64,000 bases of DNA, taken from Atrichornis clamosus. Its lineage: Eukaryota > Chordata > Aves > Passeriformes > Menuridae. The DNA lies in assembly GCA_013400975.1 (NCBI GenBank), contig WBMZ01002716.1:1-64000 (forward strand). Reading direction: 5' to 3'. The notes beneath the pieces are model-generated. The model saw only the letters and a list, made by a program, of their open reading frames with translations, was not told the DNA's origin and did not search any database. Shown piece after piece: positions 13,779 through 25,300 of this stretch (position 1 is the stretch's first letter; each line of letters starts with the position of its first letter). Made by a program: the position numbers and the translations under genes.

Positions 13779-13927
13779 TAGTACTTAGTATACATATATA
13801 TGAAATTATATGTATATTAGTACTTAGTATACATATATTATATGTATACATATAGTATATTAGTACTTATTATACATATATATGAAATTAAGTTTTATAC
13901 ATATATATATGTATATATATATATATA
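13779..13927. repeat. AT-rich minisatellite ending in a TA microsatellite
   Basis: Three copies of a unit beginning TAGTACTTA(G/T)TATACATATA start at 13779, 13818 and 13861, with spacings of 39 and 43 bp. The third copy runs into an alternating TA/TG tract ending near 13927. The units contain self-complementary runs such as TATACATATA and TATATGTATA. The array can therefore fold into cruciforms, and its length is likely to vary between individuals. No coding or transposon context is visible. Confidence 0.85.
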
Positions 13928-16728
13928 AAAATAGCTGTTGTGTTATCTCTTAGGCTTGTTTGCATAATTTTGTCTGCAGGCAAAATGTGTGGCAGTCACA
14001 GGAGGCAGCTGAAAGGCAGCTGGGTTTAATGCCCAACCTAAACACACATTTGTTTGGTCTAGCTGAGGATGGCACTGTGTGCTCCCCTGTGGTGCTATTG
14101 GGTATGGGCTTAGAGCACCCAACAACACACCAGGGACTGGGAGCTGGAGAAGGGAACTGGGGCAGCTGTTAACACCCCTCTCTCCTGTTCTAGCGGCAGG
14201 ATAAGAGCCTTGAAATGGGAACTTTTTTTGCATCCCCTCTACAGTTCCTCTCCATTCCCTAAGTGGGCTCCAGAGGTACTTTTTACCAGAAGAGTAAAAT
14301 GACCCCACCAGTGGGGCCACCGGATGAAAAGCTGCCTATAACAGTGCTCCAGCCTGGAAAGATCCAGCAAAAGCCCTCTAGTGCTCTTGGGTGTTTACTT
14401 GGCAGGAAGCAGTGGAGGATGTTAAGCAATCACCACTGTGCATATATGCATTATAAATGCAGAGGATTCAGAGCACTGCCTGTGATGCCAGATGTTCACA
14501 GCTCTTCTCTTTACTTTTCAGTAAGGGTTTTCCATGCTGTACAACTGTTTATGGGCTTTGCTCCCTTGGTGTTTGGGAGTTCCTGCTGTGCCTGAATTCT
14601 GCTAAGGCATAAGGACAACACAAGTTTCTTGATGCCAGCATATACCTCCCTAGAGCTTATAATGAGTGAAGAAAAGTTAATTAAAAAAATAAAAGTGAAA
14701 TAACACTTTCCAAATCCAAAAACCTTTGATCACTGAAGAATCTGAGATCCTGTGGAATTAGAAAGACTTTTTTTATGAAAGAGTAAAGAAAAGCTCGAAA
14801 ATTGGTGGCACTAACTGCAAGTGACAAGAATGGGGATCTTGGAGCCTAACTTGCTTCAGCTTTTCGCCTTGCCTAGGGTTTGCTCTGTCTAGAGCAGTGT
14901 GGATGCTGCTTTGGCATGATTTCTGTACTCACTGGATACAGGTAGGGGCACCCGCCCACCCATCACATCGATTCTGTGGGGTTGTGCACCTCTTTCTTGT
15001 CTTCCAGCACAGAGAAATCCTAAAAGATGGGTGGGCTGGGAAAGTTGAAGTTCTTTCTGTAGAAAAGACACCATGGAAAACAAACAGATTTACTATTGTG
15101 TTTTTTCTGACTGTCAGATTTATGTCAGTTTCAGAAGCAGTTTCTGCTGGAAGAGACAGTTCAGCTGGCGGGAAAGACACTGAGAGGATGTAGGTGTGAG
15201 TGATTTGTGCTAAATTTATATTTAGTCCTCTATCTTAACAATCTTTCTAGTGCTAATTAAGCCTGTGAATTTGTTTGTGTGACAGGATACGACAGCCGTT
15301 CCTTCTTCATGTGGGGGTAAGCATCATGGGAAGGTAAAGGCATCCAGTCATTAAACTACTGAAGCAAATCATTTAGCTTTCAAGGGTACCATTGTCTGTC
15401 AACTGAAAGCCAGGCTGTTCTTCCAAAGTTTTCTGTGCTCATCATGTTATTTATTTACACACGCACACACACACACACATATAGGTGCATAAAATGTATG
15501 TGTGTACGTATAAATAAAATAATAATTTTACATGTTTAGACTTCCTGACAGCTTTGAAAACTCAGCCTGGGATATGAAAGTCAAGCCTGATACAGTGTGA
15601 CTTGCATTATGTATTGTGTCTTCTTACAGGACACCATACAGGGATAGTTCGATTATACTTACAAGGCCAGAACAAAGCTAAGGTTAAGCCGGTGATTTTT
15701 ATTTAGTAATTCTCTAGCTTCCACAAATCATATTTACTCAAGAACCAGACTATTTTACCAATATTATTATTTTAATTTTAAACACTTCTGTACAGACTTA
15801 CATAAATATTTTTATATGAGAATATTTTATTATGTCTATACCTTCCATATTTAAGAGTATAGAAATTCTGTTCTTAGTAAATAAATGCATGCCTAGGCAA
15901 TTCAGAGCAGTTTTAGGCTGTCAGAAATATCTTAAGTAGAATAAAAAGCTTGGGATATAATGCGGTCCCAGCTGTGTACTACAGAAACCTGCAGAATTCA
16001 AATCACCAGCTTGTGTGAAAACTCTGGGGATCATTACCGCTTACACCATTGCAAGGCAGGATTTACTCTGTTGCAGCCAATCAAATTCATCCAGATAAAA
16101 CAGATGTGTCGGTCTGGTAACTTTTGCATAGAGAAACAACAGAACTTGGTTTGCTATTTAGTATCATCTCAGCTCAGAGTGCTCATTTTGATAAAGGCAA
16201 GAACTGATATTTTCCATGATCCATAAACAAATAGCTTTGCTGGGTGAGTACAGAGACAAAAGAGAGATGTTAATGTAGCTACATATAGTACTTCCACAGT
16301 CCTGCTCTTCTGGTCAAGAATGGTATTTATTGTACCTGTGCTTGCAACAGGTTTCAATCCTGCTATCTGCTATAAGGAATGAAGCAGATTAATTCATTCA
16401 TACATACAGATTTGGGGTCAGAATTTTTCTCAGTGGAAAAGGGTGAAAGCTGTGTCTGGTGTGTTCCTGTTGTACCTTATCTCCTGCTTGCCACAGACCT
16501 TGCTTCTCAGGAAAGGAGGTAGCAGAGAAGCAGACTCAGAGGAGCAGCTGGGACAATTAAGAACACTTAGGAAAATTATCTGCTTTCCTTCTTCCTTTCT
16601 TCTTCTACCGCTCTGTTCATCTCAATTTGTCTTCTGCTTACAGTGAGTACTGTCAGCCAGTGAACTGCAGGAAAATCAGTAATTGCCTGGTTAAACTGTC
16701 TGAAACCAGTGTTTCTGAAACCAGATAA
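13928..16728. other. Unique noncoding stretch with a CA microsatellite
   Basis: No gene is supported. Several overlapping open frames on both strands around 13943-15193 reach 110-125 codons but have no recognisable motifs and lie over one another, as chance frames do. A CA repeat lies at 15457-15483. Nothing else stands out. Confidence 0.55.
15457..15483. repeat. CA dinucleotide microsatellite
   Basis: About eleven AC units with one interrupting G, passing into a short ATATA tail. It is an ordinary length-variable dinucleotide repeat. Confidence 0.85.
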
Positions 16729-16757
16729 AATGCCTCCAGATATTGTCTGGAGGCATT
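16729..16757. repeat. Perfect short hairpin (12-bp stem, 5-nt loop)
   Basis: AATGCCTCCAGA at 16729-16740 is followed by the loop TATTG and then its exact reverse complement TCTGGAGGCATT at 16746-16757. Pairing stops sharply outside the arms, so the stem is much shorter than a microRNA precursor. The bases just upstream carry two near-copies of TCTGAAACCAG (about 16700-16724), so the area has had small local duplications. No flanking gene gives it a role, and it could be a chance templated inversion. Confidence 0.85.
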
Positions 16758-19700
16758 AAATAGAGGGGAAATATAAGAATAACATGCTTTCTTCTGCTTA
16801 CAAGATTTAAAATAGCTCAAGATTCTAGCTTGCAGGAGCAGTAGTCAAACATGCCAGGCTTAGTGAAGAAAGCTTGTTATTTGGGGTAAAGGGATTTAGT
16901 TATAACATTACAGAGGTTGTGATGGTTTTGCTCTCTGATCCCTTCATCTTTTACCAAAGGATGTTGGAATGAACTAGCTTTCAGAAAGAACTCTTGCAGA
17001 ATGCCAGAAACTCCAGCAAAGAGAGATTTCCTTTCAAAGATGCAGTGTCCCAGTTTAGCAAAACAACAAATATATTTTCAGTAATGGGTGTTGCGTTGAA
17101 CATTAATGTCAGATTTAGAGATTAGTTTTGATGCTTCTGTTATTCAGCTTGATCCACAGCATGGCTGCTCTGTGGATTTGTTTTTTCCTTTTTTTTTTTC
17201 CCCTTTTCTTATAGTTTTTAAAAAAATTTTCAGTCTTGTCAGAATTTCTTTCATCTGGGATATTTTTAGTATGTTCTTCAGATAGGAATGCTATTTGTCA
17301 ACAGCAAAGCCATGGGTCCTTTTAGACCCCAGGCTTCTGAGCAAAAAAATCTTGTTTTAATCCCCAGGGCAAGTTAAGGCTGATGACCCTGCTGCAGTCA
17401 AGCAATTCTAGACAACACGAAATGGTGAATTGCCTGACCGAATCGCTTTCATCTTCTTGGATATTTTCTATTCCCAAGTTCATTCCCGTGCCCCAAGGTG
17501 TACTTGTGGCACAAGTATGTCAAGAACTGGGGTCTCACTCAGGGGTCACTCCCTTCACCCTACCAAGAAGCGATGCAGAATGTGTTCAGAGTCTTCCTGC
17601 AGCCCTTCTAGGCAGTGTGTCCTATGGGGTCAGCCCATCCTGTTCCCTATTGGAGCCCTAATGGCCTTAATGGACTAGAAGTGGTCTCAGACATCTTTTA
17701 ACTGTGATGGCAGTAAACCACGATTTTATGCTGGCTAGCAGAGTTTTCTCTCAGGGATCAGGTAGTGTACAGGTCTGGACCCAGATTCCAAGGATAAAGG
17801 CTTGTTGATACAGTAGGGGTCAGGAGTCTTTTTTGGTATTGAGAAGGGCAGTCAGTCTTGATGTCTGGCAACCAGATATCAAGCTGAAAGAAAGTGCTGA
17901 TTGCAAATAAAACTATTTGTTTTGAGAGAAAACCTGTGAACACTGAGAGACAATTAATTAAATCCCCTTTACCTTTGCTAAGATTCTCTCATTGCTCCCT
18001 GAGGTCTTAAAGACCTATAGTTTATGGAGAGCCGAGGCCATAGCTATCAATACCTGGTGGAACACTTCATCACTGGAAAAAAGGTAAAATGCATTCATGC
18101 ACAACCTCGTAGAATAAGGAAATCTGCACCTGTTACCCTTTAAGTTACTAACTGCAATTTTCACTAATGTTTGGAAACAGAGGAAATATTCCTATTTTTC
18201 TCCAGAATAATTGCATCTCATCCATGCTGACTATATAGTTTATACAAAAAATAGCAGAAAAAGTCTCCTTAAAATTGATGCTTCAATTAAAAAAAACCCA
18301 ACAAAACAACAAACCTCAAGAAATTAGGAAGAGCCACAAATCTGCAATTCAAATACCTCAGCATGCCAGAAAGAGTGATCAGCTGCATACAAGGGTTGCA
18401 TCAGCTCTGCTTCATTCCCACAGACAAAAAGCTGCCCACAGAGACCACACATCCTCCCACTCCTTCTCCTGCTCAAGTTGCTGAAATGCTGCCCAAAACC
18501 AACAACACAAAATTGAACTGAAGCACTTTTTCAGTGCGGCTCCATTACTCACTTCAAAAAGGACATTTGTTGACACCTGGTTCTGGGTTGTAGGAATCAG
18601 CATCAGTGTCTTCGGTTGTTTAACTAGTTTGTTGACTGGACAGAGCAAAACAGTTGACAACACCATGACAGACCTCTGCTGTAGTATGATCCCTCTCATC
18701 CCTGTGATGGATACAGATGAGAAAGAAATTAAAGAACTCCTGCCTGGGCAGGAAAACCACTTTTGTTTATAGGGGGTTTGCTTTCATTGTTTCTGAAAAA
18801 TCTATTACTTCTCTCTCTTAAGTAATTCATTGGCAGAGATGATATTTTAATAAAGCTCTCCAAAATGGCTGCAGCTAGAGGGAAAAGTATGTATGTGAAG
18901 GTGGCTTCAAAGGGATATGCTTTTATTATGAGCCTCCCCTGCTCTCCCTCTGATTTAATTTTCTTTTGTGCTCTGGGTCACTCTTGGTTTATTTCTAAAT
19001 TTATTGTCTTCCCCTTCACCCCAGTGGAAAATAGATGTAATGCAGCATCCAATTTATTTTGAAACCTATTGTTTCAACTGAAACCTGAGCACAAATATCC
19101 TGGTACTTTATACTGGAGCCTATTTTGTAGAGAAAGGTGAATGCACTCAGGATGTAACTCTTCCCATGTGAATCAATATCCCACAGACTGAAAAGTTCAT
19201 TCTTCTCTTCTACCAGCCTTTTTAACAATGGTAGTATCTGTCAGTGGTGAGGACTGTCTGTCTTTCAACGTAGGTCCTGCTGTGCACGCATGAGTTAGAA
19301 AATGAGTGACTGTGAGTGACATCTTCCTTGGCAGGCACAAGGAACAGGGAGTGGGCTGTGTGCCTGATATCCGTTTGGTCTCTGCTTGTTGAGCTGGGAG
19401 AGACTGCAGAATCTCAGGTTCCTAAGGTCTCATGATTCACCTTTGTGTGTCAGCTCACCGGGTCTGGCTTGCTGGCGTTTCCCATGTAACCACTGAGTGA
19501 GAGCCAGCCATACTGAGGCAGCTGGGGTGGCAGTAAAGGAAGAAACAACAATGAAGTAATTTTTCAAAGAGTCTTCCTCTGAAGAGCTCATCTAAGGAAG
19601 TGCTCTAAAAGCTCTTCTGTGTCTCCTCACAGGGTTAATGCTGCTGCCCTTTTCTGAATATGGAGAGCCTGAAATAGAGGCTGTGGTAGAATTTAGTGTC

Positions 19701-22297
19701 CCTAACGCAGTTACTAGTCTTCTGCCACCCTGCAAATATCACCTTCGGATTCATGGTGGGCCCTGTCTCAGGTCTCCTGCTATCCACAATGCCGGGACCA
19801 GTCTCTCCTTTGGCCAGAAAGTTGTTGTCATCAGGAAGCATGTTAGCAGCCTTTATTCTATGGTGGAGAGTGGTGGGAGGGATTAGCTGCAGGGAAGCTC
19901 TGTTTTGCTGAGCATTTTGAGTTTCCCATCCAGGAGAAATCAAAATGACAGTTTTTGCTCTACCCACGTGGAAGGCTGTTCGCCATTTTTATGCTGCCTG
20001 CAGGGAGAAAGAGGCTGTAACAAGAGCCAAAAAATCTGGTCTGGCTCTACTGCTGCTCTCTCGTTCTCCCTTAAGGGAAAGAGTATTTCACAGATATTAG
20101 GAAAAAAACCCAAAACACCAAATCTTCTTCCAGATTTGACAGAAGTGGAGATAACAACATTTCTGTTTGTGAAATGGTTTCCAGACTTACCTGCTGTCTG
20201 CAGTGTGTGTGCTGCACCTCCCGAACCGCTCATTTCAAGGAGATCCCAGGACAGGCTGAGAGGCAAGCAATGGCCAGAGGGTAGCAAATGCACAGCTGAA
20301 TAGCTTAGTGAGCTGGTCATTGCAGCCTGTCAATGCTCTTCAAAGGCCTGATGTGCCATGGCAAACATGCATTTAGGCTAAGTAGTGTGGAATTGATATA
20401 TAAATTCATTTGCATCTTGATCAAACTTCTGTTTTCCTCCATTTCTTTGTATTTTTTTATGCATACTTCACTCATGAAAGTTGTCTCTTTAATGCAAATA
20501 AAAATCTAAACCAGAGACAATGAGCTGCCTTGTCTGAATTTGTAATTCAAATTGCTGCTAAGGCAAGGAAATGTCATGGATTCTTTCTGACAAACCATGC
20601 CTACTCTGTGTTAGTCCTATCAAGATCCAGCTATCCATAAAGCTGTTCTCTTCTGATCCTGTGAGAATACAAGAAAGACTGGCAAAAATAATGCAAGAGT
20701 CATCTGCAGGGAACTGCAAAGCATTTAGGAATGCTTTAGTAGTTCTCTTTCTGACGAGCTAACACGAGACATTTCAGAGCATTAGTGCTAAGCAGAATTT
20801 TGCAACTCAAGTTGTTGAGGCCAAGCATTTGTTGACCATGCATCCAGATGTCTATAAATGGGATTGGGATAAACATCCCCCACAGTGCCTCCCACGAGCT
20901 GCAAAATTTCAGGAAGGGTTAGGCTTCTGAGATTTAATTTTTTTTCTTTTCATAAACATGAGGATTAGCAGCTGCAGTGTTTATACAGGGTTTTAAGCAG
21001 GAAAAAAATAGCCAGTTCTGTTTGTGAAGCAAAACACCATGAACTAGGACAGGCAGTGGCAGCAAAACCAAGAAGCCACAGATGTACCTTTCTGATTCTG
21101 ACTCTGCAGCTATTGAAGTGTAACTGGAGGAACACAGAAACCACACACAATTCATGCTCTTTTCTGTTCCAGCCAGGAATATCAGCCTGTGCACAAATGC
21201 CTCTGGATGCACCACTGTGGCATCCTGGCAGATCTGAGCAGCACATGGCCTAGGTAGAAGAGACACCATGGATACCATGTTGGAGAAGCCTAAAGGTGAG
21301 AACAGGAATAAAGACAAGATCTTGAAATACGTATCAGAGGTCTAGTGGTGAAACTGACTAAGAGGTGAGTTTTGGGGCTGCTCTGAGAGAAAAAATAATG
21401 TGATTAGTGTCATATGACATGGGAAATATTCTTTTTTTCTTTTCTTTTTTTTTTAGCCCAGGCAAATATTGACCTTTTTTTCTTCCACTAGCTGGCTTCC
21501 CCGAGTCTGTATCTGAACTCATTGCCTCAGAACACTCTCAAACATAATTTTCTTGAGACAGCAGAAATTTGTTTGTTTCTTTTTACATGTGAATGTGAGA
21601 GTAATCTGTAGAGAAATAACTTGTAAAAGTGATTTAAAAGAGGCTGAAAGTTAGTATCATTCACTGTGTTCTCCAGGATATCCCAGAAGCCTCCACAGGT
21701 ACTAAGGTGTCGCTCAGGGTGGAGAGCTTGGCTAAGTGTATGGAACCATCATCCTTAGATCAAGGACTACAGGGACATGTATTTTAGTTGTGATCATAAT
21801 GTTCACCAAGAAGTGATTACTTATATGTTTTTGCAGAGCAAACAAATCAAGATGTCTAATTCCCTTGTCAAGATATCTTCATAGTATTGTGGAAAAAAGA
21901 AAATAATTGTTTCAAATAGCAAAGAAGTCCAGAAAAAGACCTTTTTCTAGTCTCCAACACATTATTTGTAATACTTGTCTAACAAAACCAGTAAGGCAGA
22001 TCTAGACTTTCATTACAGAATGTTATGCCTTTCAAAATATTTGTGGCAAAACTTATTGAGTAGAAATACAAGCATCCACCTTCTTTCTTGCACTTGCCTT
22101 CTGTGTCCAGATATGTAACTGCCATTGTCTCATTCTCCTCTCAGCTCAATGGTATTAGTTTTATCCTGCATACATACGTACATACACGCATGCATATGCT
22201 TTTAAATAAAAACCACTTTTCCTCAGCATATGCCCTTCCTCCTTCTGTAAGCATCTTTCCGTGACTTCCTCTCAGATAATTACCAGGTTGTCCCCGG
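16758..22297. other. Unique noncoding stretch
   Basis: No gene is supported. Overlapping frames at 17383-17678, 18412-18699, 19635-20320 and 20934-21317 reach about 130 codons but resemble nothing I know and lack codon structure or flanking splice signals that agree. Pyrimidine-rich runs occur near 17180-17215 and 21430-21455. Confidence 0.55.
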
Positions 22298-22378
22298 GTT
22301 TTCACCACATTTTCATGGGAAAGTCTCTCTGTCTCTAAGTTTTCACCACTTTTTCACTGGAAAGTCCCTCTGTCTCAG
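22298..22378. repeat. Tandem duplication, two copies of about 41 bp
   Basis: A unit beginning GTTTTCACCAC and ending in TCTCTGTCTCTAA occurs at 22298-22338. It recurs immediately at 22339-22378 with a few substitutions (for example CATTTTCATGGG against CTTTTTCACTGG). The copies are adjacent, in the same direction and without linker. This is a simple local duplication with moderate divergence, not a known repeat family. Confidence 0.85.
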
Positions 22379-25300
22379 AGATGTATCTTTCAGCAAAAAA
22401 GGGCCAAATCCTTTGCAGGACTTCAGGTCTCTGTGGCTTACCTGTAAAGCCCAGGAAGATGTTGGTATTAGCTGCTGGGGAGGCACTTGAAGGCAGTTGC
22501 AGCTTTGGTTTGCACAGTTGTATCCACAGGGGACATGCATCCATGCATTTTTAACCCTGTGCCTTCACACCTTTCTCTTTGTGGTTGCTTTTGCACAAGG
22601 CTATGATCTTGTTAGGACTCTGCTGTATGCTCAGCATTATTCTCCTGCTAAGCCCATCAAGGGGTTTTCCTGGGATGAGAGGAAAATAGCACAGGCATCA
22701 GCTATTCCTATAGCAGGGCCTCAGTGCTAGTTTGAAGATAATTGTCTAGATACAAATGCATACCATCAACAAATGCATTCCAAAGCACTTTGTAAAATTT
22801 TCTAGCAGAAGTCTCACTTCTCAGTATTAATCCTCAATACATTTGAGCCAGTGTAATCAATTTCCCGTGCCCATTGCCTGTAAGTTATTTAAATCCAGGA
22901 TACTATCTTCTCATTATTTTGCATTTACAACGACTATTCACCATACAATTCATTCAGACTGTTCTCAACTTCCTTTAGGAAATCAGTTTTGTGGTTCTTT
23001 TTATTTATTAATTTTAGTCAAAGCACGGTGAGGATCAGCACTCTTCCTGCCTGCCTGAGAATGCAGGTATTTTCTTTCTTTAGCTATGAACATGGTGTCT
23101 CAAAAATATACATGGACCTAATTAAATTATATTTCCCTTAGGCTATTCAGAAAATGCAAAATGAATATTAATCCCCCTTCTCACTTTTCACCCATCTTCA
23201 CAGTCTAATCAAACAGTTATTTTGTTGTAAAACTGGGTTTGTATTCTCTCAACAAGACACATGTTATGTTCTAATGCCCTGGGAGTCATTAAAGCTTCTT
23301 GCAAAATGCAAAAATGTGAAGCCCTCCTTCTAATGTTTTTTAATTATCTCATGTGTCATCTGAACTTGCCCAGCATTTAGCTCTATCAAAGCTCCAAAGC
23401 AAGATTAACCTGGCTGATCCTGCACCCCCTCACAGTCTAGTCATGGGGCGATTTTTGTCTCCCATTGACTTTGAATTTTAATTGTTGTGTTGTTATTAAC
23501 AGCTGAGAGTGCAATGCACTGACAGGAATATACTGGATGGCTAATATTTATTCATGTAAGAGGGGAAAGGAAAATAACTTAATCCCCAGACTTTGTCTGA
23601 CATCCCTATTATCTTACAGTTTCTAATTTTTCTTACTAAAAGTATAGTGAAATTAACCTTTAAAAAAAAGAACAGCTTTGGCTATCCAAATCTTTAAACA
23701 TCACTTTTTTTTTTTTTAGATTTTATTTAGAAATCTCTTCTTGAAGTAAAACTAGTAAAAATAATATGAAGAGGTATTCCAAAAAAGTATTGCAAAGAAT
23801 CTTGGTTTTGTTGCTTTTTTCCCCCCCAGATTGCATTTTCATTAAGTTAAAAGCTTTTTAGAAATCTTGAGGAAAAAGAAATTGATTTTGTTGTCTTACC
23901 TAAAGCTTCTAGGTGCAGAAAATAACCACCTGGTTTCACATTTACAGATCTTTTAAAAACCTTTCATATTGAAAAAAGTCTCCAGCCGAACTTAGATCAC
24001 ATACAGGCTCTGTTTTGATTTAGGAAACTGAAGAACTGGGTAAGGAAGAAAACTTGTTTTCTCAGGACATATCCAAACAGAGCAAATTCTTACCACATTT
24101 GTAAATACATTTCCAGAGATGTGGTGTTGTCCACAGAATTATCATTATTAATATTATTAATGAAGAGTTTTATCAAAAGGTGTATATGTAAGTTACGGAT
24201 CCTATCTAGGACTGAAGATTTTGTGGCGTACTAGAAGGAGTTACTTGTCATACTGAATTTCTGGCTGACTAGGTGTAAGCCATACCATGGGTGAAGGCAC
24301 CCTTCTCAGACTGACTCCAATAAAAGAGTCATGTTGATAATGGACTGATGAGAAACCTTTCTGAATAGTCATAGCGTTGCAGCAATTTACTCTCAGGCAG
24401 TTTTTTTTTAGTTCCAACTTACACTACAAAACAAGTTCAGTTTAAAGTAGTTTGTGTTTTTCTTATGCAAATAAATGCAATGAGTTTTTTGTCCATCCTT
24501 TCTCCAGAAACTTTAGACTCACTATGGAACTTTAAGTTGACAGACACATTTTGGTACCAAAGACAACACTTTCCTTAAGAAACAGAAATAAAACGAACTT
24601 TTAAAGTGGAGATAGCACCTAAAGGCCCAAGCTCAAGATAGAAACCCACAATAATACAAGGTTTAACCTAATTCTAAATTCATTAAGCTATTAGTATGTT
24701 CATAGAAGATTGATTCAAATTCAGAAGAGGCCATGCTTTGGCGCTGTGCATGAATGGCAGTCATCCCTGCGAGGCTCAACCTGTGTATCTGTGTCAGTCT
24801 ACTTTAAGCGGTTTTCTCATGTTAGCTTTCCCATTCTGCTGTGTGAATAAGAGCATATGGTGCTCTTTCCTGCTCTGTGTGATGAGTTCAGCGTACAAAC
24901 AGAAATCTTGAGCTTCACAGCTGCCTTTGTAAGTGAATGCATTAAAGGGTATGCAAGAAGCAGCCATGAAGTTACACCTTGCCAGAGGGAAAAAGCCAGA
25001 AGTGGAATGGTGGGGAAAGTCAGTGGCGCTTTCTACAAGCTGTCCATGTATAAGGAGAAGTGGCACTGAGAATCTTAAATGTGTGTTTGAGGAGGAGAGC
25101 ATCTGCTGTGGGAACTGGAAGGGTTCTGCCTGACTGGTTGTCAGGCCAGAGGTTCCATGTAACTGTCAGAAAATTTCAGCTAACAAAACGTCTAGTCATA
25201 TTTAAATTTTTTCTTGCTCTTATGTTTAAACATTTTGTTTCTTAGATGAACAGAAATGGAAATGAGCTATTTTTCTGCATTTTTTGTGTCTATCTCTCCT

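Noticed and set aside
24465..24472. Octamer ATGCAAAT (POU-type site), also at 11637, 20492 and 57962
   Set aside because: An 8-mer is expected several times in an AT-rich 64-kb window; no clustering was seen.
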